This document shows positions 7,627 through 15,779 of a DNA stretch of 64,000 nucleotides, one piece after another; position 1 is the first letter of the stretch, and the number at the start of each line of letters is the position of its first letter. The translations under genes were made by a program, and so were the position numbers. Under the pieces are notes generated by a model that did no database searches, was not told the DNA's origin, and saw only the letters and a list, made by a program, of their open reading frames with translations. Source of the stretch: Tardiphaga sp. (GTDB lineage Bacteria; Pseudomonadota; Alphaproteobacteria; Rhizobiales; Xanthobacteraceae); assembly GCF_028290495.1 (NCBI RefSeq), contig NZ_JAQGJT010000015.1, forward strand, positions 1-64,000, given 5' to 3'.

Positions 7627-7904
7627 GGGGTGCCCCGCTCTTGGCGCGTGATTGGTTGGGGCAATACCTTTCTCGAAATTGAAAAGGTCTTGCCGCCTAG
7701 CGTGCGCTCAAACCGATAATGCTTGTTCTCGGTGTCGGTCATGAACGCCCTGATTTTTTTCTCGCGATCAGTCGCGATGTCGCAAAGAATTTCCGCCTTG
7801 TAAGCGGTCATCCCGTCCGCCATTGAGCCGAACCAAGACCTGACGGCCTCTTGGGATTTTTCGTTGCCGATGTAGGCAGACTGCCAATATGATTTATTGG
7901 CCAT
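7623..7904 (-). CDS. Hypothetical protein
   Basis: This 93-aa protein begins MANKSYWQSAYIGNEKS. ATG 7904 shares its A with the TGA of the upstream gene (TGATG); the GTG one codon earlier is less likely. A helical first half is followed by a basic beta-like end (KHYRFERTLGGKTFSISRK). No family is recognised. Its end overlaps the next gene by four bases. Confidence 0.65.
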   Translation of the reverse strand: MANKSYWQSAYIGNEKSQEAVRSWFGSMADGMTAYKAEILCDIATDREKKIRAFMTDTENKHYRFERTLGGKTFSISRKVLPQPITRQERGTP

Positions 7905-8191
7905 CACAAGACCTTTCCGTCTTGAGGCAGGAGTGCGGTGCGCCCAAAAGCAGCCGCGGCTTCGAACAGTTCGGCATCCCGAAGAAAATCCCGCGCGCGG
8001 TGCTGGCCCCGGATAGTAAAATCATAGATCTCGTGAGACCTTGCATTCGTCTCTTTCGATGCGTCGGGATGACCAGAAATGCCGCGCTGATATTCCTCTA
8101 TGAAGGCATCGTTTACTGCTTGTTCGGCGCGGGCGTTGTCCCGGCAGTTGCGGGCTTTGCGCTCAAGCTCGACGCATTGATCTTCGGTCAT
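7904..8191 (-). CDS. Hypothetical helical protein
   Basis: This 95-aa charged, largely helical protein begins MTEDQCVELERKARN. It contains AVNDAFIEEYQRG and a C-terminal alanine-rich helix. It is tightly coupled to its downstream neighbour (TGATG). No domain is recognised. The composition is typical of small phage early proteins. Confidence 0.65.
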   Translation of the reverse strand: MTEDQCVELERKARNCRDNARAEQAVNDAFIEEYQRGISGHPDASKETNARSHEIYDFTIRGQHRARDFLRDAELFEAAAAFGRTALLPQDGKVL

Positions 8192-8194
8192 CCC

Positions 8195-8524
8195 TCACCC
8201 CTCCGCGCTGGGCTGGGCGGGGGTGGCGGTGGGCTTGAGGCGCTGACCACGCTCTTTGTCGGCCATGTTCCTCATGCCTTGCGGACTTACAAAGAATTGG
8301 CCGCGCTTGAACGCTTCGCCGTGCTTGTCCCTGCCGGCGCTCATGGCGATGCATTGATACTCGCCGTCCCCCATCCAATCGAGAAGATAGTTCCATGCCT
8401 CCGGTGACAGCCGGCCAGGTGGGTCCACGTATCGCCAGCCTTTGGCTTTCAGATCGGCCGGCACCATTCCTTGCGCCGCGTCGTCTAACAGTTTGTTCAA
8501 CTCTGCAAAGTCCGTCACGTTCAC
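8195..8524 (-). CDS. Hypothetical protein
   Basis: This 109-aa protein starts at GTG 8524, overlapping the stop of the preceding gene by four bases (GTGA). The middle carries PEAWNYLLDWMGDGEYQCI; the C-terminus is low-complexity (LKPTATPAQPSAEG). It is three bases from the next gene. No family is recognised. Confidence 0.65.
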   Translation of the reverse strand: MNVTDFAELNKLLDDAAQGMVPADLKAKGWRYVDPPGRLSPEAWNYLLDWMGDGEYQCIAMSAGRDKHGEAFKRGQFFVSPQGMRNMADKERGQRLKPTATPAQPSAEG

Positions 8525-9003
8525 TTCTCCTTTGTTACTTCGGGCGCGCGGTCGGCTCGAATGAGCGAGGGGGTGGGCGCGCAGATGGCCGCGAGCCGCG
8601 ATTCAAGGTCTGGTTTGCACTCCTGCCACGTCGCCCCGCCTTTGCTGGAGGTGAACTCTTTCATGCCGGCGACCATGCCGACGTTGAAGGCGTGGCGGAC
8701 AAGCACCATCAATTCGGATTGGCATGGCAGTGTCTCTGAGACGGTCAACGCGGCGCGGATTTTCTCTAAGCATGTGATAGGGGTCCCGCTTCCCACGAAG
8801 GTGCCGCCAGTCTCGCCGGCGAAATAAGCCATGAATCTTTCAGCTTCCAAAAGCGCCGCGCGCACCTGCTCAGACGGCGTATGGGGTGAGTTGGCATCAT
8901 TGGGGATCGATGCGCGCGACCCGCGCGACCCGACTTCGCGCTTAAACTCGTGGTACGCTTCGAGGTCGAAAGGTACATGGGAAAGACGTTTGTTATTGCT
9001 CAT
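8521..9003 (-). CDS. Hypothetical protein
   Basis: This 160-aa protein begins MSNNKRLSHVPFDLEAYHEF. A helical central region contains SEQVRAALLEAERFMAYF, then a glycine-rich turn. A second helix follows with ELMVLVRHAFNVGMVAGMKEF. It is soluble with no membrane segment. Overlap with the next gene (GTGA) shows translational coupling. The family is unrecognised. Confidence 0.65.
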   Translation of the reverse strand: MSNNKRLSHVPFDLEAYHEFKREVGSRGSRASIPNDANSPHTPSEQVRAALLEAERFMAYFAGETGGTFVGSGTPITCLEKIRAALTVSETLPCQSELMVLVRHAFNVGMVAGMKEFTSSKGGATWQECKPDLESRLAAICAPTPSLIRADRAPEVTKEK

Positions 9004-9015
9004 GGCAGCCCCTTT

Positions 9016-9132
9016 TCAATCGCGATTGTTGACGTAGGTCATCCAGCGCGCGAACTCTCGAATCGAGAACCAGAGCACGGGGAAGCCGATGAAGGTGCAG
9101 ATCAGGTAAACGCCAGCCATTCCGGTTGTCAT
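9016..9132 (-). CDS. 38-aa single-span membrane peptide
   Basis: This 38-aa ORF starts at ATG 9132 inside the ATGA overlap with the preceding gene. It consists almost entirely of one transmembrane helix (GVYLICTFIGFPVLWF) and a short basic tail. The longer open frame upstream of this ATG is a shadow. Its size and location suit a phage membrane mini-protein. Its function is unknown. Confidence 0.55.
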   Translation of the reverse strand: MTTGMAGVYLICTFIGFPVLWFSIREFARWMTYVNNRD

Positions 9133-9608
9133 GGAGCCTCTCCCTTCGTTGTCAGATTGTCGCGGCTCAGCGGTCCTGCGCCCCCAGCGCGTGAGCGGAG
9201 TGCGGCAGCGCAAATCGCCAGCGGCATTGTGGAAGCGTTGCGGTTGCCGGTGCCGTCGCTCTGACCGGCGATCCTGTCGGGATATACGCGACACCAGGGG
9301 CCGTACACGTAGCCCCCACCGCCGGTTCCGCAGTCCATGCACCAACCCTTTGGTACCAACCTCGTCGCGGCGTCGATGGAGCCGGTGTATTCGTGGAATC
9401 GCTTGGTGAAGCCGTAGGGGGCTGGATCGCTCAAAAAAGCCTTTAGAAGGTCAGCTTCTTTCCAATGCCAGCGCTGTGCATTTAGCCCGCTACATGACCA
9501 CATGGCCTCTTTGTCAGGCCCCAGCGCGAACCAAATCAGCTTATCCAGTTCAACATCCCAGCCAGCCGCCTTCTCGCAGCGCTCGGCAAGCTCCAGAAGA
9601 TCAGTCAT
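9129..9608 (-). CDS. Probable phage ABA-sandwich domain protein
   Basis: This 159-aa protein starts at ATG 9608 (MTDLLELAERCEKAAG). It shows the pattern common in alphaproteobacterial phages: an N-terminal helix, a segment around WFALGPD, then YTGSIDAATRLVPKGW, which looks like the core of the phage ABA sandwich family. Three cysteines (CMDCG, WCRVY) follow. Family membership is judged from this motif alone. The function of the family is not established. It overlaps genes at both ends. Confidence 0.65.
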   Translation of the reverse strand: MTDLLELAERCEKAAGWDVELDKLIWFALGPDKEAMWSCSGLNAQRWHWKEADLLKAFLSDPAPYGFTKRFHEYTGSIDAATRLVPKGWCMDCGTGGGGYVYGPWCRVYPDRIAGQSDGTGNRNASTMPLAICAAALRSRAGGAGPLSRDNLTTKGEAP

Positions 9609-9858
9609 GCGCTCCCCCTCCAAGATCGTTGCGGCGCGCGTGCTCAAATGCGCTGATGTTGCACTTCCGGCACCACGACGATGAATAGCCACGGCCTCCT
9701 GGCTGGATGATGGATTCGTGGCGCCACACATGCTTGCAGGATGACTGCCGGAGTTCGATAGCGGCCTCGCGCCTGTTCCGCTTCCGCGCCTCGGTGTAGG
9801 CACACGGCCATTGCGCGCCGCATGCCGAGTATATTGACTTGCAATCTGCGCACTTCAT
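9601..9858 (-). CDS. Cysteine-rich zinc-finger-like mini-protein
   Basis: This 85-aa protein begins MKCADCKSIYSACGAQWPC. A second cluster, CKHVWRH and WCRKCNISAFEHARR, provides at least eight potential Cys/His ligands, consistent with two small zinc sites. It overlaps both neighbours by 8 and 4 bases. The function is unknown. Confidence 0.7.
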   Translation of the reverse strand: MKCADCKSIYSACGAQWPCAYTEARKRNRREAAIELRQSSCKHVWRHESIIQPGGRGYSSSWCRKCNISAFEHARRNDLGGGAHD

Positions 9859-10091
9859 GAGCCATCACGCGATGTACCGCCACAAACGCTTGGGCCACGG
9901 GCAGCAATGAGCGTCTCAATCTCAGCCGTCACGCGGGCCATCCCCGCCAGGCGCCGGGAGGCATGGCGTTCATCTGCCGGCTCGATCTCGATTAGGCCAA
10001 TCAGGGTGCTCAGCCGGCGGCCTATGGGCGAGGTGGCTCCAGCCCTGACGCGCTTAGCGATCAGGTCGCGGCGGATGTTGTGGAGGGTCAT
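9855..10091 (-). CDS. Hypothetical protein
   Basis: This 78-aa basic protein begins MTLHNIRRDLIAKRVRAG. Arginine-rich helices flank an acidic IEIEPADERHASRRL segment. It overlaps both neighbours by four bases. No domain is recognised; the charge would allow nucleic-acid binding. Confidence 0.65.
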   Translation of the reverse strand: MTLHNIRRDLIAKRVRAGATSPIGRRLSTLIGLIEIEPADERHASRRLAGMARVTAEIETLIAARGPSVCGGTSRDGS

Positions 10092-10294
10092 GAGGACGCC
10101 CCGAGCAGCATCGGCGCAAGGATGATGACGGCAAGCGCAATAGCGCAGAGGGTCAGGCCGCGATCTCTCTCAGCGTCGATTTCGGAGTGGACGCGAGACC
10201 TTTGGCTGGCATCAATATATTGCCGCCAGCGATCTGGATCCCGGCCATCTTTTACGGCCAATCTCCGGCAGGCCCGCTCAAGCATGTCGCTCAT
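10088..10294 (-). CDS. Small protein with C-terminal membrane anchor, first gene of the nested operon
   Basis: This 68-aa protein has a charged N-terminal half (CRRLAVKDGRDPDRWRQY). It ends in one hydrophobic helix (LTLCAIALAVIILAPML), so it is probably tail-anchored. It is the most upstream gene of the nested minus-strand series, and the likely control region with GCAAAAC repeats lies just upstream at 10339-10371. Its function is unknown. Confidence 0.65.
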   Translation of the reverse strand: MSDMLERACRRLAVKDGRDPDRWRQYIDASQRSRVHSEIDAERDRGLTLCAIALAVIILAPMLLGASS

Positions 10295-10338
10295 GACGCC
10301 ACCCCACTACGGGGGAGAGGGAGACAGTGGGGGAACAA

Positions 10339-10371
10339 GTTTTGCAAAACACGACGGATTTGCTGCAAAAC
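10339..10371 (-). promoter_or_regulatory. Putative operator: palindrome plus second half-site
   Basis: A perfect 12-bp palindrome gttttgcaaaac lies at 10339-10350. Its half-site gcaaaac recurs at 10365-10371, exactly 21 bp (two helical turns) after the copy at 10344. The pair lies 45 to 80 bp upstream of the first gene of the minus-strand operon and about 45 bp from tRNA-Leu. Spaced repeats like this suit a repressor. No clean -35/-10 pair could be assigned. Confidence 0.5.
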
Positions 10372-10414
10372 ATCGGTTGACCAAAGGAGAAAAAACCCTG
10401 AGACATCAACGCGC

Positions 10415-10501
10415 GCGGACGTGGCGGAACTGGTAGACGCAAGGGACTTAAAATCCCTCGATGGCAACGTCGTGCGGGTTCGATTCCCGCCGTCCGCACC
10501 A
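10415..10501 (+). tRNA. tRNA-Leu (anticodon TAA), CCA encoded
   Basis: The acceptor stem gcggacg (10415-10421) pairs with cgtccgc (10491-10497), followed by A and an encoded CCA. The D-arm tggcggaactggtagacgc, the anticodon arm gggacttaaaatccc with TAA, a long class-II variable arm and the T-arm gggttcgattcccgc are all present. It appears intact. It marks the boundary between the accessory block on the left and the chromosomal backbone on the right. Confidence 0.97.
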
Positions 10502-10574
10502 CTTTCCACCGGCCTCAATCCGGTCACCGGCCGGTGCTTTACGCAACTTCAACGTTGTCAGGGTACCGAACTGG

Positions 10575-10967
10575 ATGATCGATTTGCATTCTCCCTTGTT
10601 TGCGCGCGCGGCGGTGGTGGCGTTGGGTATTGGCCTGGCCGGCTGTGCCGGACTGGGCGACAGCTTTGTCTCCGGGGCCTTCGTCGATCCCGCCAAGTAT
10701 GACCTGTACGACTGCAAGCAGCTGGAAAACGAACGCAAGGCGCAGGCCGCGCGCACCGCGGACTTGCAGGGGCTGATCGATAAGGCGCAGACCGGCGCCG
10801 CGGGGACGGTGGTCGGCGAGGCGGTCTACCGCAACGATTACATTTCGGCGCGGGCGTCAGCGAAACTGGCGGAAGAGGCCTGGCAACGTGGCAAATGCAC
10901 GGAAACGGCGCCCGCCATCGTCGCGCCCGTTGCAGCAGCGGCCCCAAAGCCGGCGCGGCCGCGCTAG
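10575..10967 (+). CDS. Putative lipoprotein
   Basis: This 130-aa protein starts at ATG 10575 (MIDLHSPLFARAAVVAL). It has a type II signal sequence with lipobox LAGC, so Cys at about residue 22 would be lipidated. A short periplasmic helix region (YDCKQLENERKAQAARTADL) follows, then an Ala/Pro-rich tail. Such small lipoproteins are common in Bradyrhizobium relatives; no biochemical role is known. It is convergent with the monooxygenase gene. Confidence 0.75.
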   Translation: MIDLHSPLFARAAVVALGIGLAGCAGLGDSFVSGAFVDPAKYDLYDCKQLENERKAQAARTADLQGLIDKAQTGAAGTVVGEAVYRNDYISARASAKLAEEAWQRGKCTETAPAIVAPVAAAAPKPARPR

Positions 10968-10977
10968 CGCCCGTCCC

Positions 10978-12135
10978 TTACGGCTTCCAGTCGTAGATCC
11001 AGTTCTGCCGGGCCTGCAGCCGGCCGGCGCCGAGCGCCCGCATCACCATGTCGCGCGCCAGCGCCATCGGGCCGTGCAGGTGATAGATTCGGCCGGATTG
11101 CCGCGCAGTGCGCTGAACCCGGCCGACGCGCGGGGCGCGCAGCGCCGCATAGCGGGCCAGCGCTGCGGAAACCACGGTGGGCGTACCTTCGACATCCGAG
11201 AGACATTGCGCCAGCACGGCGGCGTCCTCGATCGCCATGCCGGCGCCCTGCGCTGCAAACGGCAGCATTGCATGCGCGGCGTCGCCGAGCAGCGCCACCG
11301 GCCCCGCGTTCCAGATGCCGCCATCGGGCAACGTCGACAGCGGCCAGCGCTGCCAGCCGTCGGCTGCGTCGATCATTACCTGGACACTAGTTGGCCAGTG
11401 CGACGCTTTGAAATGCCGGGCGATGTCGGTAGCGCTGGCATGGGGCTCGTCGAGATGGCCGGGCACGATCGCCACCACATTGACCTGTTCGCCCGATGAC
11501 ATCGGATAGGCTACCAGATGCGCCCGCGGGCCCATCCAGAGCTGAACCTGGCGCGGAGCGAGGCCGTGGGGCAGGCGACGGGCTTCGATGCGGCCGCGCC
11601 AGGCAACCAGCCCGGAGAACTCGGGCTGCACGTCGGGAAACAGTTGCTGCCGCACTGTTGAGCGCACGCCGTCGGCGCCGATTAGCGCCAGCGCGGGGGC
11701 GCCTCCCGGAACGGCCACCGAGCCGTCGCTGTTGATGGTGAAGTTTTCCACCGGACGCCCGAGTTGCAATTCGATCTGCGGGTGATCGTTCACCGCCGCC
11801 AGCAAAGCGGATTGCAGGTCGGCGCGGTGCATCACCCAGTAGGGCGCGCCTGCAGCATGGGCGAAGGGCAGGCGGCTGACTTCGCCGCCGCTGCGCGCGG
11901 TCATGACGCTGACGGCGTCGGGGGCGATCGCAACGTGGGAAAGCCGGGGCTCAAGTCCCAGCCTGACCAGCACGCGGCTGGCATTGGGCGACAGCTGCAG
12001 CCCGGCGCCGACCTCTTCCAGCCGTTCGGCCTTCTCAAGGATGCGGACGGAAAAGCCCCGCGCGGCCAGCGCCAGCGCCGCCGTCAGGCCGCCGATACCG
12101 GCACCGGCGATGACGACGTTGCGAGGCGCGCTCAC
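10978..12135 (-). CDS. FAD-dependent monooxygenase (salicylate hydroxylase-like, PHBH family)
   Basis: This 385-aa protein has an N-terminal Rossmann motif VIAGAGIGGLTAAL for FAD and the adjacent ILEKAERLEEVGAG. It also has a GADGVRS segment (DG motif, NAD(P)H/FAD contact). The GD motif ALLGDAAHAMLPF, followed by QGAGMAIEDA, contacts the flavin ribitol. This layout is that of group A flavoprotein hydroxylases acting on aromatic acids. The substrate cannot be read from sequence. Start ATG 12135 immediately precedes MSAPRNVVIAG. It lies nine bases downstream of the small zinc protein gene, so the two may share a transcript. Confidence 0.9.
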   Translation of the reverse strand: MSAPRNVVIAGAGIGGLTAALALAARGFSVRILEKAERLEEVGAGLQLSPNASRVLVRLGLEPRLSHVAIAPDAVSVMTARSGGEVSRLPFAHAAGAPYWVMHRADLQSALLAAVNDHPQIELQLGRPVENFTINSDGSVAVPGGAPALALIGADGVRSTVRQQLFPDVQPEFSGLVAWRGRIEARRLPHGLAPRQVQLWMGPRAHLVAYPMSSGEQVNVVAIVPGHLDEPHASATDIARHFKASHWPTSVQVMIDAADGWQRWPLSTLPDGGIWNAGPVALLGDAAHAMLPFAAQGAGMAIEDAAVLAQCLSDVEGTPTVVSAALARYAALRAPRVGRVQRTARQSGRIYHLHGPMALARDMVMRALGAGRLQARQNWIYDWKP

Positions 12136-12144
12136 CGAAAGGTG

Positions 12145-12390
12145 TCAGGCGACCTTGTCTTTCAGCACGCATTCCGGCGGGCGGGCTTCGCCGACGCCAA
12201 GGTCGGCGGCGAAGCGGTACAGCGTCGAGCAATACGGGCAGATGATCTCGTTGTCGTTGCCGAGGTCGAGGAAGACATGCGGATGGTCGAACGGCGGGTT
12301 GGCGCCGACGCACATGAATTCCTTCGAACCGATCTGGATGATCGGAACGCCGGCATCATTCTGGAAGTGCGGGACGACATGGTCGGACAT
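12145..12390 (-). CDS. CHCC-type zinc-finger domain protein (NDUFS6-like)
   Basis: This 81-aa protein, starting MSDHVVPHFQND, has the zf-CHCC ligand set: C in FMCVGANPP, H in DHPHVF, then CPYC near the C-terminus. Bacterial members resemble the zinc subunit NDUFS6 of respiratory complex I and are widespread in alphaproteobacteria. A role in complex I is known for the mitochondrial relative; for this gene it is inference. ATG 12390 fits the family start better than the upstream in-frame codon at 12411. Confidence 0.88.
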   Translation of the reverse strand: MSDHVVPHFQNDAGVPIIQIGSKEFMCVGANPPFDHPHVFLDLGNDNEIICPYCSTLYRFAADLGVGEARPPECVLKDKVA

Positions 12391-12644
12391 CTTATCTACC
12401 TCTGTTCGCAATAGTCGCGAACCATCTGTATCGCGCCATTAATTGCGGCGCACCATAGTGGTCCCCGGGGGTGATTCCTAGGGAGCCCGAAGCAGCCCTG
12501 ATAGTCGCCGGCGAGCCGGCCATGATTTCATCAATGGAGAAAATTCGACACAATCCCGTTGTCTTCGAGAAGCCCTTCTTTCGTCGGGGCGGTTGTGTCG
12601 CAAATGCGGCACACCATCTCTGGGGAGGTGCATAGGTAGGATTG

Positions 12645-13796
12645 ATGATGCGGCATCGGCTCGACACGGCGCTGACGGGGATTGCGGTCTGCGCGACCAT
12701 CGGCCTGTTGATGTTGCCGCAGGCCCGCGACGCCGGCGCCATGCTGGCGGCGCAGGACGATCCCGTGGCGCTGGCCGATGCGCAGGTCACCGCCGCCCTG
12801 CGCAGCGATCCCGGCGTGCTGGCCCGCGGCATTGAGGCGGCGCTGGCTTCCGACGACGCCGATCTTGCTAACAGCTTTGTTGAACTCGCGGCCGCCAGAC
12901 GGGTCGTCATGCCCGAGGAATTGACCAAGCGCGTCAGCGATGCCGTCGCGGAGCAGAACTCGGCTTCGAACTTCGCCACCAAATTCGCGACCGGTTTCGT
13001 GACCGGGCAGGCCGACGATATCGGCAGCATGTCGGGGACGGTAGCCGGCGACCTGTTCGTGTTCGGTGATATCCGCGACGTCGTACGCGAGGGCAAGCAC
13101 CTGGCGATGGGCGAGGATACCGATCATTTGATTCTCGGCCTCGCCGCCGCGGGCCTCGCCGTGACCGCCGCGACTTATGTCAGCGTCGGTGGCGTCGCGC
13201 CGGTGCGCGCCGGGCTTTCGCTGGTGAAGGACGCCCGCAAGGTCGGCCGACTCGGCGAGGGGCTTACCGCCTGGGCGGGGCGCTCGGCGCGCAATGTGGT
13301 CGATACGCCGGCCCTGACCAACGCGCTGGCCGATGCCTCGCTGCTGCGGCCGGGCAGTACTGTCACCGCGGTGAAGGCCGCGTTCCGCGGCGAGACGGCC
13401 GGCGGGCTGGTGAAACTTGCGCAGGATGCCGGCCGCGTCGGCGAGAAGGCCGGGGTGCGCGGCGCGATGGACACTTTGCGCATCGCGCAGGGGCCGAAGG
13501 ATGTCGCGCGCATCGCCAAGCTCGCGGAAACCAAAGGCGGCCAGACCCGCGCGATCCTGAAGATGTTCGGCCGCGGCGCCATCCTGCTGGCGGTCGGCGC
13601 CTTCAACATGACGATGTGGCTGTTCTGGGCGTTGTTGACGCTGTTCGGCTTCGTATGCTCCATCAAGGCTGCGACAGAGCGCGCCACCTGGTCGTGGTTG
13701 CAGCGTTCCAAGGCGCGCAAAGCTCGCCGCGCGCTGCAATCGCGCCATGAAATGGCCTTGTGCCCCACACTGGCGGCGGCTTCGCTGCACGGCTAA
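12645..13796 (+). CDS. Hypothetical membrane protein
   Basis: This 383-aa protein has an N-terminal hydrophobic helix (TALTGIAVCATIGLLML). Long Ala/Gly-rich stretches follow, then a central hydrophobic segment (LILGLAAAGLAVTAATYV) and a strong C-terminal span (GAILLAVGAFNMTMWLFWALL) with a basic tail. ATG 12645 or 12648 follows AGGTAGGA; TTG 12642 is also in frame. No known family is recognised. Alternating small residues in the middle suggest helix packing. Confidence 0.8.
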   Translation: MMRHRLDTALTGIAVCATIGLLMLPQARDAGAMLAAQDDPVALADAQVTAALRSDPGVLARGIEAALASDDADLANSFVELAAARRVVMPEELTKRVSDAVAEQNSASNFATKFATGFVTGQADDIGSMSGTVAGDLFVFGDIRDVVREGKHLAMGEDTDHLILGLAAAGLAVTAATYVSVGGVAPVRAGLSLVKDARKVGRLGEGLTAWAGRSARNVVDTPALTNALADASLLRPGSTVTAVKAAFRGETAGGLVKLAQDAGRVGEKAGVRGAMDTLRIAQGPKDVARIAKLAETKGGQTRAILKMFGRGAILLAVGAFNMTMWLFWALLTLFGFVCSIKAATERATWSWLQRSKARKARRALQSRHEMALCPTLAAASLHG

Positions 13797-13848
13797 ACTA
13801 TGCCTCCCGCCGACCACCTCTATCCCACCATCATAAACGGAATGTCTG

Positions 13849-14601
13849 ATGCCGAGCTTTCACCACGGCGCTGTTGAAATTGCCTATCTCGATGAGGGCG
13901 AGGGCGAGCCGATCGTGCTGGTGCACGGATTTGCCTCCAGCAAGAACGTCAACTGGGTGTATCCGACCTGGGTGTCGGAGCTGAAGAAGCACAACCGCCG
14001 CGTCATAGCGCTCGATAACCGCGGTCACGGCGATTCCACCAAGCTGTACGATTCCGAAGAATATCATATCGGCACGATGGCCGGCGACGTCCGCGCGCTG
14101 CTGGCGCATCTCGACATCGCCCGCACCGACATGATGGGCTATTCGATGGGCGCGCGCATCACCGCCTATCTCGCGCAGAGCCAGCCCGCTTTGATCCGCA
14201 GCGCGATCCTCGGCGGGCTCGGCATTGGCCTGATCAAGGGCGGCGGCCCCGGCGAAAATGTCGCCACCGCGCTCGAAGCCGACTCGCTCGACGACGTCAC
14301 CGATCCCGTCGGCCGCACCTTTCGCGCCTTCGCCGATCAGACCCGCTCCGACCGCCGCGCGCTGGCTGCCTGCCTGCGCGGCTCGCGGCGCCTGATGAGC
14401 CACGATGAGGCCGCGGACATCAAGGTGCCTGTGCTGATCGCGGTCGGCACCACCGACGAGATCGCCGGCTCCGCGCAGGAATTGCAGCAGGTCATCGCCG
14501 GCTCGCAGGTGCTGGACATCCCCGGCCGCGACCACATGCGCGCGGTCGGCGACCGCGTCTACAAAGAGGGCGTGCTGGCGTTTTTGGCGCAAAGAGCGTG
14601 A
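13849..14601 (+). CDS. Alpha/beta-fold hydrolase
   Basis: This 250-aa protein starts MPSFHHGAVEIAYLDEG. It has an oxyanion-hole strand VLVHGFASS, the LDNRGHGDS block, and nucleophile elbow GYSMGA with Ser99. A late acid segment contains VGTTDEIAG, and the catalytic His is likely in GRDHMRAVG. The length and arrangement suit the esterase/haloperoxidase-like hydrolases. The substrate is unknown. It appears to be monocistronic. Confidence 0.9.
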   Translation: MPSFHHGAVEIAYLDEGEGEPIVLVHGFASSKNVNWVYPTWVSELKKHNRRVIALDNRGHGDSTKLYDSEEYHIGTMAGDVRALLAHLDIARTDMMGYSMGARITAYLAQSQPALIRSAILGGLGIGLIKGGGPGENVATALEADSLDDVTDPVGRTFRAFADQTRSDRRALAACLRGSRRLMSHDEAADIKVPVLIAVGTTDEIAGSAQELQQVIAGSQVLDIPGRDHMRAVGDRVYKEGVLAFLAQRA

Positions 14602-14823
14602 TCGCACAGCGCCACACCTTGATTTGACCAAACGGCCGCCCACTTTGGAGGCACGCCTTGCGCTGAGGCAGTTCATGATAGCGGCAGGAATGTCTGCGGA
14701 GTCAACGGCTTGGCAGGATTTTCCGACCGGGATCGCTGCCCATCATGACGCCAGGCGTGCAGCGACAGACCTTTGCGTTGTGCTATACTGCACGACCTAA
14801 ACAGTGAAATTTGCGAGTCCAGC

Positions 14824-15651
14824 ATGGCCGTGCAGAACGTCAATCCGCAGAATACGAAACTCGTGACGCTGGATCCGATCTGGGATCGCATTCGTGCCGA
14901 AGCCGAGGACATCGTCCAGCGCGAGCCGGAACTGTCGTCGTTCGTATTCGCGACGGTGCTCAACCACACCCGCCTCGAAGACGCCGTCGTGCACCGTGTC
15001 GCCGAGCGGCTCGATCACTCTGCGCTATCGGGCGACCTGATCCGCCAGACCTATGACGAAGCGCTTCGCGACGAGCCGGATATCGGCAATGCCTTCCGCG
15101 CCGATCTGGTCGCCGTGTTCGACCGCGATCCCGCCACCACGCGCTTCATCGATCCGCTGTTGTACTTCAAGGGCTTCCACGCCATTCAGTGCCATCGCCT
15201 GGCGCATTGGCTACTGAACAAGGGCCGCAAGGATTTCGCCTGGTACCTGCAGAGCCGGGCCTCCGCGGTATTCCAGACTGACATCAACCCGGCCGCGAAG
15301 ATCGGCCGCGGCATCTTCCTCGATCACGCCACCGGCTTCGTCGTCGGCGAGACCGCGGTCATCGAGGACGACGTCTCGATCTTGCATGGCGTGACGCTCG
15401 GCGGCACCGGCAAGGAAAACGAGGACCGCCATCCGAAGATTCGCCACGGCGTGCTGATCGGCGCCGGCGCCAAGATTCTCGGCAATATCGAAGTCGGCCA
15501 TTGCGCGCGCATCGCCGCAGGCTCGGTCGTCGTCAAGCCGGTGCCGCATAACGTCACCGTGGCCGGCGTGCCCGCCAAGATCGTAGGCGAGGCCGGCTGT
15601 GCGGAGCCGTCGCGCACCATGAACCAGATGCTCAACGCGACCGGGCTTTGA
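14824..15651 (+). CDS. cysE: Serine O-acetyltransferase
   Basis: This 275-aa enzyme transfers acetyl from acetyl-CoA to serine, the first step of cysteine synthesis. The N-terminal helical SATase domain (about 1-140, with FKGFHAIQCHRLAHWL) is followed by a left-handed beta helix. The beta helix carries the signature DINPAAKIGRG, then GETAVIEDDVSILHGVTLGGTG with the catalytic His. ATG 14824 with GAG upstream fits the family N-terminus (MAVQNVNPQNTKL); the longer frame from 14773 is not needed. A TATACT box at 14784-14789 could be its -10 element. Confidence 0.95.
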   Translation: MAVQNVNPQNTKLVTLDPIWDRIRAEAEDIVQREPELSSFVFATVLNHTRLEDAVVHRVAERLDHSALSGDLIRQTYDEALRDEPDIGNAFRADLVAVFDRDPATTRFIDPLLYFKGFHAIQCHRLAHWLLNKGRKDFAWYLQSRASAVFQTDINPAAKIGRGIFLDHATGFVVGETAVIEDDVSILHGVTLGGTGKENEDRHPKIRHGVLIGAGAKILGNIEVGHCARIAAGSVVVKPVPHNVTVAGVPAKIVGEAGCAEPSRTMNQMLNATGL

Positions 15652-15779
15652 GTTTCGGGCGTTTGAAGACGTTTTAATTCGCGTGGATGATTTCTCGACA
15701 AACGGCCTAGCCGCGGGCGTCGTCTCGCATTAAAGCTTCGCCATCCGTTCAACGAACATCAATTGCATTGGAGACACCT

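Larger units (their letters stand above)
1..10300. mobile_element. Prophage-like accessory region, left part of window
   Basis: This block of about 20 short ORFs is mostly on the minus strand, with start/stop overlaps of 1 to 8 bases between many neighbours. It contains an SRAP peptidase, a probable phage ABA-sandwich protein, Cys-rich mini-proteins and a single-TM mini-protein, the style of a phage early region. It stops just before tRNA-Leu at 10415, a usual integration landmark. No integrase or virion gene is visible, so the body of the element would lie left of the window. The type of element (phage, satellite or ICE) is inferred, not shown. Confidence 0.6.

Noticed and set aside
12392-13817. 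Long minus-strand ORFs opposite the 12645-13796 gene
   Set aside because: They are GC-rich antisense shadows: highly biased Arg/Gly/Ala composition, no ribosome site, no domain.
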